This document shows positions 16,647 to 24,492 of a DNA stretch of 35,127 bases, one piece after another. Positions within the stretch are counted from its first letter, which is position 1, and each line of letters begins with the position of its first letter. The stretch comes from a bacterium. GTDB taxonomy: Bacteria > Bacteroidota > Ignavibacteria > Kapaibacteriales > UBA2268. Under the pieces are notes generated by a model. That model did not search any database. It was not told the origin of the DNA and was given only the letters and a program-made list of their open reading frames with translations. The translations under genes and the position numbers were made by a program. The stretch lies in NCBI GenBank assembly GCA_030431515.1, contig JAUIIX010000034.1, forward strand, positions 1 to 35,127, written 5' to 3'.

Positions 16647-17279
16647 TTGAATAAAAATTTGTGTCCTCTATGCGAAAGTAAGTCTGATTTATTCTATCAA
16701 AAAGGTAAAATATTTCATCTTTGTAGAAATTGTAAAGGTATTTTTCTTCACAGTGATTATTTTATAAAGCCAGAAAGTGAAAAACTAAGATATGAGTTAC
16801 ATCAAAATGATGTTAATGATCTTGGGTATCAAGAGTTTGTTAGTCCAATCACAAATTCTGTACTATCAGATTTTACTAAAGAAAATACTGGATTAGATTT
16901 CGGAGCTGGAACTGGACCCGTAATTTCTATGCTCTTAGAACAGAATGGCTATGATATTAAGCAATATGACCCTTTTTTCTTCGATTTACCTGAACTGCTA
17001 AAAAAGCAATATGATTACATCGTTTGTTGTGAAGTTGCAGAACATTTCCATAAACCTAAAAAAGAATTTGAATTACTATCTAATTTACTCAATAAAGATG
17101 GTAAACTCTATATAATGACAGAAATTTTTGATACAAGTATTAATTTTGAAAAATGGTATTATAAAAATGATCCAACTCACGTGTTTTTATATCAGAATAC
17201 AACTTTTGAATATATAAAAGAGAATTATAACTTTAAAGACTTGAAAATAAAAAATAGACTTGTAGTTTTAGAAAAGTAA
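16647..17279 (+). CDS. Class I SAM-dependent methyltransferase with zinc ribbon
   Basis: A 210-residue protein starting at TTG; there is no ATG in frame nearby and the zinc ribbon begins at once. Cys6-x2-Cys9 and Cys26-x2-Cys29 form an N-terminal zinc knuckle. The Rossmann methyltransferase core follows, with SAM motif I LDFGAGTGP (83-91), the acidic end of strand 2 in YDPFF, and CCEVAEHFHKPKKEFELL, the region after motif II typical of the Methyltransf_11/23 group. The late segment THVFLYQNTTFEYI is typical of the same group. The substrate is unknown; the zinc ribbon suggests a sugar, small-molecule or tailoring enzyme more than an rRNA enzyme. It diverges from the SPFH gene and converges on rsmD with 16 nt between. 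Confidence 0.85.
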   Translation: MNKNLCPLCESKSDLFYQKGKIFHLCRNCKGIFLHSDYFIKPESEKLRYELHQNDVNDLGYQEFVSPITNSVLSDFTKENTGLDFGAGTGPVISMLLEQNGYDIKQYDPFFFDLPELLKKQYDYIVCCEVAEHFHKPKKEFELLSNLLNKDGKLYIMTEIFDTSINFEKWYYKNDPTHVFLYQNTTFEYIKENYNFKDLKIKNRLVVLEK

Positions 17280-17295
17280 GATTTAAGTTGAATTA

Positions 17296-17832
17296 TTAAA
17301 TATTACTATAAAATCTAAAAACACTTGAGGAGATTTTTTTTTCTTTAATTAAATTAAAATCACAATCAATAAACTTAAATTCATCTGATTCAATAATTAG
17401 CAAAGAAATTTCATCTATTAATTCTAATTCTGAAATCAATTTGATCGTTTTTTCATATTCATCAGAATTGTATGGTGGGTCAATATAAATTATATCATAT
17501 TTCAATTCTAAATTTTTCAAAACACTTGAAGCATTTTGTTTAGATATCTTATAATTATCTACTTTTAAATCATTTAATATATTTTTAATATACTTTATAG
17601 AATTAATATTTTTATCATTGAAATGAACTAATTCTGCACCTCTTGAAAGGAATTCAATTCCAACACTACCAGACCCAGAGTATAAATCTAATACTTTTTT
17701 ACCTTCTATATCTATTATATTTTCAATTATATTGAAAATACTCTCTTTAGCCATATCAGTAGTAGGTCTAATTCCAGAAGGCAACTTATAATTGAATCTT
17801 CTTGATTTAAAATCTCCAGAGATTATTCTCAT
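17296..17832 (-). CDS. rsmD: 16S rRNA (guanine966-N2)-methyltransferase
   Basis: Methylates G966 of 16S rRNA in the small subunit. The 178-residue length is normal. Motifs in order are MRIISGDFKSRRF, GIRPTTDMAKESIFNII, SAM motif I VLDLYSGSGSVGIE (47-60), and the catalytic DPPY tetrad at 118-121 in YIDPPYNSDEY. Its ATG overlaps the stop of the preceding PilM-like gene by one base (TAATG), so it is translationally coupled and is the last gene of the run that begins at ric. coaD, a frequent neighbour elsewhere, is not present. Confidence 0.95.
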   Translation of the reverse strand: MRIISGDFKSRRFNYKLPSGIRPTTDMAKESIFNIIENIIDIEGKKVLDLYSGSGSVGIEFLSRGAELVHFNDKNINSIKYIKNILNDLKVDNYKISKQNASSVLKNLELKYDIIYIDPPYNSDEYEKTIKLISELELIDEISLLIIESDEFKFIDCDFNLIKEKKISSSVFRFYSNI

Positions 17833-18758
17833 TACATTAATCTTATTCTTTCATGATAGGCAGGTATAACAGCACCTATACAAGGAGGGAAAACATGCTG
17901 CATTATTTTGCAATAGTCTTTTTGTCTATCATCAACATTAGATTCAACCATTCTAAAAGCATTTAGTCTTCCTGATTCAATACCCAAAGATTCAGCCATT
18001 TCTAAAGCTTGTTTAGATAATCCCTTTGTTAGTCCTGTTCCAAAGAAATATACTCCGTCAATATGCTCAATAATATCTTCTTGTAAAGAAGTATATTGTT
18101 CCTTAATAATATCCCCAAGTTTTTCTTTATTAGAAAAAGATAAAAGATTATAATAAGCAGGACGTGAGTTTTTAATAATACTCAAATCTATAAATTGATC
18201 TTGTACTCCAAGTATCATTATATTTTTTTCAAATGATTCTGGGTAATTATATAAAAATGCAGTGTGAGCATTTAATTGAGAAACTTCAATATTAGTAACA
18301 GGTAAATAATCTTTAAAAATATCCTTACAAGTATCAATTATTTCTTTTTGCATAATTGATGCCAGCATCATAGAACTGCCTTTGATATTCTTTTCCATCG
18401 GGATAATATTAGATACAAATTCGTCAGTATTATATTGTGGATATGCCTGTTTAATCTCAAGGTTTACAAGTTTATTTAACTGTTCCTTAGTCATTCCTTT
18501 TTGACCAGGAAACTGTGAGACAAACACACTTTCCGCTGGAATAGTAACAGTTACTCTATTAATTTTATTTTGTACACTATCCATAAACTTATGCAATTCT
18601 TGAATTCCTGGATCGTTCTCAGGGTCAAAAACATTTTCTAAATCTATTAGATTTCGAGTGGCTTCTACATAATCAAGAGTTAACCCTTTCTTACTTGGAG
18701 AAAGAATTGCCATGTAAGTTCTATCTATGTTAAAAAATACCGATAGTGCTGATTTCAT
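17832..18758 (-). CDS. PilM-like actin-fold (ASKHA) protein
   Basis: A 308-residue soluble protein with the outline of PilM, the cytoplasmic actin-like component of type IV pilus and type II secretion platforms. It has an N-terminal beta stretch (ALSVFFNIDRTYMAIL) and VTVTIPAESVFVSQFPG, the position of the PilM 'P-x-x-x-V' strand. Next comes MTKEQLNKLVNLEIKQAYP, where PilM has its EAxxxIP helix, and then a second half with MILGVQDQFIDLSII and YFFGTGLTKGL. No pilN, pilO or pilQ is nearby, so a pilus role is not supported by context. It is the fourth gene in the ric run, 6 nt after the flavodoxin-fold gene and coupled to rsmD. Family assignment is by motif layout and is moderate. Confidence 0.6.
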   Translation of the reverse strand: MKSALSVFFNIDRTYMAILSPSKKGLTLDYVEATRNLIDLENVFDPENDPGIQELHKFMDSVQNKINRVTVTIPAESVFVSQFPGQKGMTKEQLNKLVNLEIKQAYPQYNTDEFVSNIIPMEKNIKGSSMMLASIMQKEIIDTCKDIFKDYLPVTNIEVSQLNAHTAFLYNYPESFEKNIMILGVQDQFIDLSIIKNSRPAYYNLLSFSNKEKLGDIIKEQYTSLQEDIIEHIDGVYFFGTGLTKGLSKQALEMAESLGIESGRLNAFRMVESNVDDRQKDYCKIMQHVFPPCIGAVIPAYHERIRLM

Positions 18759-18764
18759 AAGTTT

Positions 18765-19277
18765 TTAATTTTTTTCTAAAATTATTTTCACGAATTTATC
18801 AATTTTTGGTGAAAGTTCCGAAGAAAATTCTTCATTTCTTTTCCAAACATGTAAATGAGCTATAAAATTCATCCTCAAATATGCGGATGTTTCCTTAAAC
18901 GGAATGTCAAATGATAATGGCTCGACTTCAGATGCCGAACAAGATATTAGATAAATATTCTTATTATTTAACTTTCTTCCAAGGTCTTTTCTAATAGTAA
19001 TTAAATCAGTCAATCTATCAAAAAATGTTTTTAATTGAGCAGACATAGAATACCAATATACTGGAGTTGCAAATACAATTTGGTCATATTGCAACAACTT
19101 ATCTATAATTTCTATAAAGTCATCTTCCCGATTAGTGTCTTCATATTCATAATAATTTATAAGGTAATCTGATAAATTAATAAAATCAGCATTAGTTTTT
19201 CTTTTAACTAATTCAGCTATTTCTCTTGTGTTTCCATCATTTCTGGAACTACCCAGAATAATTAAAGTGCTTTTCAT
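18765..19277 (-). CDS. Flavodoxin-fold NAD(P)H-dependent FMN reductase family protein
   Basis: A 170-residue cytoplasmic protein. The N-terminal phosphate-binding loop LGSSRNDGNTREI (8-20) and the second FMN-contact segment FATPVYWYSMSAQLKTFFDR identify the FMN_red/flavodoxin-2 family. Such proteins reduce FMN, quinones or metals with NAD(P)H. The gene lies 35 nt after the 12-TM membrane protein and 6 nt before the PilM-like gene, in the same orientation. Position in the ric run suggests it may supply electrons for nitrosative-stress repair; this is inference. Confidence 0.85.
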   Translation of the reverse strand: MKSTLIILGSSRNDGNTREIAELVKRKTNADFINLSDYLINYYEYEDTNREDDFIEIIDKLLQYDQIVFATPVYWYSMSAQLKTFFDRLTDLITIRKDLGRKLNNKNIYLISCSASEVEPLSFDIPFKETSAYLRMNFIAHLHVWKRNEEFSSELSPKIDKFVKIILEKN

Positions 19278-19312
19278 ATAGTAATTATAGTCGAATATTA
19301 ACTATAATTATT

Positions 19313-20548
19313 TTAGATTTGTTTGTTATTTAACTGATTATTCCAAATACTTATTGATAGATTATATTTACTTTTTTCAAATAAGTTAATAATATTCAAA
19401 TTTAGAATTAATAAAAATAACAGTGCTGTTGATATAAAATTAGAATAATAAATTTCATATTGCTTGAAAATATTAAAATAACTCAATACCAATGATATTT
19501 CATTTAAAATAAAGGCAACAATGAATGCTAAAATAAAGTTTCTAAATATTACACTCCTAACAAAATAAACATCAATAAAATAAAGTAGCATCGGAGAAAT
19601 TATACCAAGAAAATTCAAATGTAAGAAAACAATAATCATATTTCTGTTTGAGCTAACACTATCAGGTATAAAAGGAGAGAATAATTGGGCTAATAGTTTT
19701 ATAATAAATAAAAATAGAACTAATTGAATAATAAATTTACTCTGAGAATCTTGGAATCTAATTTTCAAAGAATTTTTGTTTTTTATATAAATATCAAGGA
19801 ATAAATAGATTTGTAATAAAGAAGATAACACAGCAAGCAAAGAAATTATCCAACTAATTTTAGCAAATAACAATGATATTGAATAAGTTAGAATGATACT
19901 GAGTAAAAATAAGTTAATTTGATTTTTACTAATTACTATGTCAATGTTTATATTCTTACAAAAGTTGAGCAGTAATCCTACTACTGCAAGTAAGAAAAAA
20001 CCATTATATTGAAAGTGCATATAAAAGTATATAGCACTATTGTAATAATTACTACCTTTTAAGCCATTAGCAGATAATGGCCCTAAAGCAAGAGTGCCGA
20101 TATAAGACAATCCCATCAGAATTAAAGCTAACTTTAAAATATAAGTTCCTACTAAGTTCTTATCAGAATATTTGAAAAATTTGACAGCAAATATTATCGT
20201 GAATAGAGAGTGAATAGATAAGAAAGTAATTGCCAATACTTTATATCCCCAAATCATTAAGCCAATTGAAATAAATAAAATGCTAATTTGGAAGATAATG
20301 AAAAGTAAATCAAAACTTAATATCTTACTTTTTTTGAAAATATTAGGATACTGGTGTGCAATAAGTAAAAAAATACAATTAAAAACCCACCCTAAAAATG
20401 CTAAGTGCGAGTGGGTTTGTAATATATGTTGATAATTCCATTCTAAATCACCATCAGCAAGTGGTATATATCTTAGTATCAAACTAAATATAGAAGTAAT
20501 TAAGAACAGAATTAAAGTAACATTAATATATTTCTTAATGTTATTCAT
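19313..20548 (-). CDS. Polytopic membrane protein with repeated HxxFLG-type motifs, linked to ric
   Basis: A 411-residue protein with about 12 hydrophobic segments and little else. Histidines sit in or next to membrane segments in a repeated context: H46-x-H48-L-A-F-L-G-W, M-H178-F-Q-Y-N-G and L-H310-L-N-F-L-G. H113 lies in another helix. Histidine pairs placed like this recall NnrS and the subunit I of haem-copper oxidases, where they bind haem or metal, but I cannot align the full set of oxidase ligands. It starts 5 nt after the end of ric, which makes a role in nitric oxide handling or respiration under nitrosative stress plausible. It could also be a sensor or transporter. Confidence 0.7.
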   Translation of the reverse strand: MNNIKKYINVTLILFLITSIFSLILRYIPLADGDLEWNYQHILQTHSHLAFLGWVFNCIFLLIAHQYPNIFKKSKILSFDLLFIIFQISILFISIGLMIWGYKVLAITFLSIHSLFTIIFAVKFFKYSDKNLVGTYILKLALILMGLSYIGTLALGPLSANGLKGSNYYNSAIYFYMHFQYNGFFLLAVVGLLLNFCKNINIDIVISKNQINLFLLSIILTYSISLLFAKISWIISLLAVLSSLLQIYLFLDIYIKNKNSLKIRFQDSQSKFIIQLVLFLFIIKLLAQLFSPFIPDSVSSNRNMIIVFLHLNFLGIISPMLLYFIDVYFVRSVIFRNFILAFIVAFILNEISLVLSYFNIFKQYEIYYSNFISTALLFLLILNLNIINLFEKSKYNLSISIWNNQLNNKQI

Positions 20549-20553
20549 CTAAT

Positions 20554-21270
20554 TTAATTTAAAAAAGTTACCTTTTTTTCAAGTTCTGCTGCTCTTGGAA
20601 ACAGAATATTATTTTCTTTATGTATATGCTCGTGTAAATCTTTCTGAAATTCTTGTAATTTTGAATACACAAATCTATATGTATTACATGCACTTTCAGG
20701 TGGATTAAAATCATTGCTCAATTCTTGTATAGTTTCAAATCTTTCACCTTCATTTGAGTGTTCTTCCATCATTCTTGCAATTGGGTTATTCACAGTTGCA
20801 AAATGTGGTTTTTCAATAGCTACATTATCTTTAACAGCTAAAGTCAACACATTAATAAAAGGAAAAAGAACACCTTCTTCTCTGGCCATGTGGCTCTTTA
20901 ATTCTTCAGCACTTTCGAAGAACAACTCTTTAATTGTCAATAACTCTGGATGTTCTACTCCATGTACTCTGGCTACTTTGTTTACTAAAGGAGTTAGCAA
21001 CTCAATAGACTCTGTTACATATTTGTGATGTTTATTAACAATATCTTCAATCAAATCGTAGTTAGAATATGATTTAAAATCATCACTAACTTTTTCTTTT
21101 AATATTGATTCTAATTCTGAAATCAATAAACTAGCATCAATATTTTTTTTAGCTGCAACGTCTGCTACTTTTATATTACCTTTACAGCAAAAATCAATTT
21201 TGTGTTTGTAAAACACTTCTGCACTTTTGATATTTTGTGCTACTACTTCGCCGACTGTCATTTCTAACAT
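20554..21270 (-). CDS. ric: Iron-sulfur cluster repair di-iron protein (Ric/ScdA/YtfE)
   Basis: Repairs iron-sulfur clusters damaged by nitric oxide or peroxide. It has an N-terminal DUF542 domain (VGEVVAQNIKSAEVFYKHKI then DFCCKG with Cys28-Cys29) and a C-terminal hemerythrin-like four-helix bundle. The likely di-iron ligands lie in NKHHKYV, ELKSHMAREEGVLFPF, MMEEHSNEGERF and LHEHIHKENNILFPR. Length is 238 residues from the first ATG, within the normal range. The sequence AAAGGA stands only 2 nt before that ATG but about 9 nt before a second ATG at 21261, so the shorter start (235 residues) may be the real one. It heads a five-gene run and has the best promoter in the window. Confidence 0.95.
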   Translation of the reverse strand: MLEMTVGEVVAQNIKSAEVFYKHKIDFCCKGNIKVADVAAKKNIDASLLISELESILKEKVSDDFKSYSNYDLIEDIVNKHHKYVTESIELLTPLVNKVARVHGVEHPELLTIKELFFESAEELKSHMAREEGVLFPFINVLTLAVKDNVAIEKPHFATVNNPIARMMEEHSNEGERFETIQELSNDFNPPESACNTYRFVYSKLQEFQKDLHEHIHKENNILFPRAAELEKKVTFLN

Positions 21271-21581
21271 TACATTTCCTTTCTATGAAAATAATAAAAG
21301 ATTAATTACTCTTAAATATTATTACAAAATTAAGTAAAACTTTAATACAAAGCAAATCTACGGTATATATTTTAAAATCAGCATTCTCTTTTAAGATACT
21401 TTTATCCTTTATTACCTTTTTACAATAAAATTTTCTTTAATTTTTTCCTTTTCAAATATTCATAATATTAAAGGATTTACAATAAACATATTCACACAAA
21501 AAATAAGAAATTCTCTATATTCATTTTTTTTTCTTAATTTTAAATGTTTTAAATATATTTTTAAAAATAAATGGAAAATTT
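21271..21581. other. Divergent intergenic region between ric and the aldolase gene
   Basis: 311 nt, strongly AT-rich. The left part holds the ric promoter. The right part, upstream of the aldolase, has T-rich runs and no element I can support as a promoter. I see no gene, RNA or repeat in it. Confidence 0.6.
21325..21356 (-). promoter_or_regulatory. Promoter of the ric operon (TTTG-N20-TAATTTTG)
   Basis: Read on the minus strand, TTTG (21356-21353) is followed after 20 nt by TAATTTTG (21332-21325). This is a full match to the Bacteroidota housekeeping promoter consensus in both boxes. The start of transcription would fall near 21318, about 50 nt before the start codon. Confidence 0.6.
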
Positions 21582-22646
21582 ATGATAAATGAAATAGTAA
21601 ATCTTCTTGGAGATAAATCAGATTACCTTTTGAAATTTGATAATCCAAAAATTAATAAAGAAATGATTCATGTTCCAGGTTCAGATTTTGTTGATAGAAT
21701 TTTTATTAATTCAGATAGAAATAATAGAGTTTTATCAAATTTACAAAGAATATATGGAACTGGTCGATTAGCTAACACTGGTTATATGTCAATATTACCT
21801 GTGGACCAAGGAATTGAGCATTCCGGAGGAGCAAGTTTTGCTAAAAACCCAATGTACTTTGACTCTGAAAACATTGTCAAATTAGCAATCGAAGGTGGAT
21901 GTAATGCAGTTGCTTCTACTTATGGAGTACTTGGCTCAGTAGCACGTAAATATGCACACCAAATTCCTTTTATTGTAAAAATCAATCATAATCAATTACT
22001 TACATTACCTAATGAGTTCGACCAAGTAATGTTTGGTACAATAGACCAAGCTTATAATATGGGAGCTGTAGCAGTTGGAGCTACAATCTATTTTGGTAGT
22101 GATAACAGTAATAGACAAATAATTGAAGTAGCAGAAGCATTTGCTTACGCTCACGAATTAGGAATGGCTACAGTATTGTGGTGCTATCTAAGAAATTCAG
22201 AATTCAAACAAGATAAAGATTATCACACTGCAGCAGATTTAACTGGACAAGCTAATCATCTTGGAGTTACAATTCAAGCAGATATAATCAAACAAAAATT
22301 ACCAACAAACAATGGTGGATTTGAAGCATTAAATATGGGTAATTCATCTTATGGTAAATTTGATAAAAGAATATATACAGAACTATCTTCTGACCACCCA
22401 ATTGACTTAACTCGTTATCAAGTAGCAAATTGCTATATGGGTAGATTTGGATTAATTAACTCAGGTGGAGCTTCTGGTTCAAATGATTTTCAAGATGCAG
22501 TAGAAACAGCAGTAATTAATAAAAGAGCTGGTGGTACTGGATTAATCTCTGGTAGAAAAGCATTCCAACGTCCAATGGATGAAGGAGTTAAACTATTAAA
22601 TACTATACAAGACGTATATCTTTGTGATGATGTAACAGTAGCATAA
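21582..22646 (+). CDS. fbaB: Class I fructose-bisphosphate aldolase, DhnA/FbaB type
   Basis: A Schiff-base aldolase of the DhnA family that interconverts fructose 1,6-bisphosphate with glyceraldehyde 3-phosphate and dihydroxyacetone phosphate. The 354-residue length matches bacterial FbaB. Landmarks are [19 protein letters not shown] (the D-Q-G-x-E motif), the Schiff-base lysine Lys237 in ADIIKQKLP, the phosphate-binding [13 protein letters not shown] and the later [14 protein letters not shown]. The gene is monocistronic, diverges from ric and converges on rpmG across a UUCG hairpin. Confidence 0.93.
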   Translation: MINEIVNLLGDKSDYLLKFDNPKINKEMIHVPGSDFVDRIFINSDRNNRVLSNLQRIYGTGRLANTGYMSILPVDQGIEHSGGASFAKNPMYFDSENIVKLAIEGGCNAVASTYGVLGSVARKYAHQIPFIVKINHNQLLTLPNEFDQVMFGTIDQAYNMGAVAVGATIYFGSDNSNRQIIEVAEAFAYAHELGMATVLWCYLRNSEFKQDKDYHTAADLTGQANHLGVTIQADIIKQKLPTNNGGFEALNMGNSSYGKFDKRIYTELSSDHPIDLTRYQVANCYMGRFGLINSGGASGSNDFQDAVETAVINKRAGGTGLISGRKAFQRPMDEGVKLLNTIQDVYLCDDVTVA

Positions 22647-22651
22647 GAGTA

Positions 22652-22678
22652 AAAAAAAAGCCAACTTCGGTTGGCTTT
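22652..22678. terminator. UUCG-loop terminator between fbaB and rpmG
   Basis: AAAGCCAAC (22657-22665), loop TTCG, GTTGGCTTT (22670-22678). The C(UUCG)G loop is exceptionally stable. The minus strand then reads nine T's, so termination after rpmG is strong; the plus strand has a weaker T-rich tail. The last base pairs use the rpmG stop codon (TAA, 22679-22677). Confidence 0.88.
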
Positions 22679-22856
22679 ATTTAATTTCTTTATGTACAGT
22701 ATGTCGTCTTAAAAAGGGATTATACTTTTTAATCTCCATACGTGTAGGAGAATTCTGTTTGTTTTTAGTTGTAGAGTAACGTGAAGCAGGTCTTCCTTCG
22801 CCTTTAGCTTCAGTGCATTCTAATATCACTTGTACTCTATGTCCTTTTTTAGCCAT
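22677..22856 (-). CDS. rpmG: 50S ribosomal protein L33
   Basis: A 59-codon gene: [19 protein letters not shown] at the start, then [31 protein letters not shown] and IK. It matches L33 along its whole length. There is only one cysteine (in LECTEA) in place of the four of the zinc-binding form, so this is the zinc-free C-minus type. A TAATTTTG promoter element lies just upstream. rpmB and rpmE are not adjacent. Confidence 0.95.
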   Translation of the reverse strand: MAKKGHRVQVILECTEAKGEGRPASRYSTTKNKQNSPTRMEIKKYNPFLRRHTVHKEIK

Positions 22857-22882
22857 TTTAATTTCCTCGTTTAATAAGATTA

Positions 22883-22890
22883 CAAAATTA
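22883..22890 (-). promoter_or_regulatory. Candidate rpmG promoter (TAATTTTG)
   Basis: TAATTTTG on the minus strand, 27 nt before the rpmG start codon, identical to the -7 box of ric. The -33 position reads TTTT and not TTTG. Confidence 0.4.
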
Positions 22891-22962
22891 AGAAGATTAT
22901 TTATAATAAAAAAATTATAATATAAATATTTTTCATTTTTTAAAACTAATAATCAAATAAAA

Positions 22963-23133
22963 TCAATCAAACTCCTTAATAATATATATTCTATAGATGT
23001 TGACTAAGATTTTTATAATATAAAAAGTAAAAAATCCTGCTAATACCATTAATAGTACAAGTGTATATTTTAGTAAAAGCAAGAAAAATATTAGTATAAT
23101 CAAAGTAATTATTGTTCCAACTGTTTTTTCCAT
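22963..23133 (-). CDS. Small membrane protein, 56 residues
   Basis: Starts MEKTVGTIITLIILIFFLLL and ends YRIYIIKEFD. It has two hydrophobic segments (about 6-22 and 24-41), a basic segment and an acidic tail. Support for its being a gene is an exact AAGGAG ribosome-binding site ending 6 nt before the ATG at 23133, rare in this window, and its position 9 nt after a second small membrane-protein gene on the same strand with an equally good site. I do not recognise a family. Confidence 0.6.
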   Translation of the reverse strand: MEKTVGTIITLIILIFFLLLLKYTLVLLMVLAGFFTFYIIKILVNIYRIYIIKEFD

Positions 23134-23142
23134 TTATACTCC

Positions 23143-23433
23143 TTATATGTGTTTCATTTTATTAATTTTATATTGATGATTATAATAGGATGGTGATCTA
23201 TAATCATTAATATCATAAATTATATTATTCTGACTTTTTAATTTCTTCTTCAATTTAATAAGGTTCTTATCCTTAGTATCATTGCTAGTCAATTTTAATA
23301 GAATTTTCTTTTCTTTAATATTTTCTAACTTTTCATTAATTTTGAATAGAATTAAAGTGATAAATAAAATTACCAATGAAACTAATGTTAGAAATACAAC
23401 TATAATAGCTATTATAAAAATTAGAAATTGCAT
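23143..23433 (-). CDS. Small bitopic membrane protein, 96 residues
   Basis: One long N-terminal hydrophobic stretch (FLIFIIAIIVVFLTLV and on to about residue 32) is followed by a very basic soluble tail with Lys runs (NEKLENIKEKKILLKL, NLIKLKKKLKSQNN) and an Asp/Tyr segment (YDINDYRSPSYYNH). A GTG at 23439 is possible, but AAGGAG lies 5 nt before the ATG at 23433, which decides the start. It probably forms an operon with the 56-residue gene downstream. It resembles in outline small accessory or phage-shock-like membrane proteins, but no family can be named. Confidence 0.6.
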   Translation of the reverse strand: MQFLIFIIAIIVVFLTLVSLVILFITLILFKINEKLENIKEKKILLKLTSNDTKDKNLIKLKKKLKSQNNIIYDINDYRSPSYYNHQYKINKMKHI

Positions 23434-23600
23434 ATTCACTCCTTTTTATTTGCAATTTATAAGGAATATCTTTAATATTTTACTACTAAAAACAGTAGTT
23501 TTTATATTCTCACAAACAATATATAATAGTTCTTGCTAAATATTGACGTTTCTAAAAATGAAATAATTTTTTGTTTAATTCAACATGATGTGTGATAAAT

Positions 23601-23622
23601 AGAATCACAGATTTTATGGATT
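23601..23622 (+). repeat. 22-nt direct repeat, copy 1
   Basis: AGAATCACAG followed by ATTTTATGGATT; identical to 23691-23712, 90 nt further on. Confidence 0.85.
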
Positions 23623-23690
23623 CTACGCTTCGCTCTGAATGACTATACATTAAGATTCTGAAACAAATTCAGAATGACGAGAGGAATTTC

Positions 23691-23712
23691 AGAATCACAG
23701 ATTTTATGGATT
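23691..23712 (+). repeat. 22-nt direct repeat, copy 2
   Basis: Exact second copy of 23601-23622. The 68 nt between them carry the GCTTCGCTCTGAATGAC element and the ATTCTGAA hairpin. Confidence 0.85.
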
Positions 23713-23848
23713 AGACAGATTGCACGATTTAAGATTATGCGAATATAAACATTTTGCATCTAAAGACACAATTTTCGATTAATGTAGAAGGTTGTTTGGT
23801 GATTCTGGGAGATTTTTCGGCTTTGCCTCAGAATGAGGTAGAGTTTTT

Positions 23849-23895
23849 TGCAGTTTTTTGCAGTAAAATCAGCTTTTTTTCGTTTTCAAAGAACT
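23849..23895 (-). repeat. Inverted partial copy of the island-1 TGCAG repeat
   Basis: On the minus strand it reads AGTTCTTTGAAAAC, a run of A's, then ATTTTACTGCAAAAA and CTGCA. This matches the segment from 6336 to about 6381 in island 1 with a few substitutions and indels. It shows that the repeat is dispersed and not only local. Confidence 0.7.
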
Positions 23896-24018
23896 GGATT
23901 CAACTTCTCCGAAGTTATGATAAACTATAGATTTATATTAACTATTAACATTATACTTCTCTGAAGTTTTAGGGAAGCCATGATAAATCGATGGCTCTAC
24001 AAAAACATTGAGATTTTA

Positions 24019-24108
24019 AGAAAATGGATTACAAGCTTCGCTATGAATGACAAGAGAGTTTCTCGACTACGCTCGAAATGACAATTGATGATGAAACAAG
24101 TTTTGAAT
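24019..24108 (+). repeat. 90-nt direct repeat, copy 1
   Basis: From AGAAAATGGATTACAAGC to AACAAGTTTTGAAT. It differs from the copy at 24284-24373 at only three of 90 positions. It contains the core TCGACTACGCTCGAAATGAC also present, inverted, in island 1 at 5840-5859. Confidence 0.92.
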
Positions 24109-24283
24109 AAAAGGGAGATTATGACAATAAATTGGCTAAAGCTTTTATTCTTTATACGTTTAAATGGCTGGGCGAAAGCCCCCCTATAAATAATATAATT
24201 TTTCACTTCGTTATAATAAAAGAAAGCAAGAAATACCCCGTCGGCAAGCCGACACCCCTTTTTAAAAAAAGGGGAATTTTGGG

Positions 24284-24373
24284 AGAAAATGGATTACAAG
24301 CTTCGCTCTGAATGACGAGAGTGTTTCTCGACTACGCTCGAAATGACAATTGATGATGAAACAAGTTTTGAAT
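24284..24373 (+). repeat. 90-nt direct repeat, copy 2
   Basis: Near-identical copy of 24019-24108, 265 nt downstream. The close identity implies recent duplication or gene conversion. The stretch between the copies carries a GAAA-loop hairpin and the GTCGGC/GCCGAC hairpin element. Confidence 0.92.
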
Positions 24374-24492
24374 GTGAATTAATGGATGGGTATTTTTTTT
24401 ATATGATGTTTTGATTTTAAGTTTAATATAATTTTATTATAATATGAAAAGAATTGTATATTTTTGTGAATTATTAAAAATATAATTGAAAA

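Larger units (their letters stand above)
23434..24492. other. Gene-free repeat island 2
   Basis: About 1.06 kb with no credible gene. It contains a 22-nt direct repeat (23601-23622 and 23691-23712), a GCTTCGCTCTGAATGAC element, a hairpin ATTCTGAA/TTCAGAAT (23654-23674 region), an inverted CATTCTGAGGC element (23811-23837), an inverted copy of the TGCAG repeat start (23849-23895), an AGCCAT/ATGGCT hairpin near 23977-23995, a GGGC-GAAA-GCCC hairpin near 24170-24181, two copies of a 90-nt repeat, and a GTCGGC-AA-GCCGAC hairpin (24240-24253) followed by CCCC-T/A-GGGG arms. Open frames inside it follow the repeats and are not conserved. A possible engB -7 box, TATTTTTG, lies at 24459-24466. Confidence 0.8.

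Noticed and set aside
17832-18758. A type IV pilus operon around the PilM-like gene
   Set aside because: Neither pilN, pilO, pilP nor pilQ is present; the neighbours are a flavodoxin-fold protein and rsmD.
23282-23539. 85-residue plus-strand frame over the small membrane genes
   Set aside because: It is antisense to the 96-residue gene, which has a strong ribosome-binding site; the plus frame has none and reads as an antisense shadow of a hydrophobic protein.
23997-24206. 69-residue open frame on the minus strand in island 2
   Set aside because: It is made largely of the 90-nt repeat and neighbouring hairpin elements, and the second repeat copy does not keep an equivalent frame.
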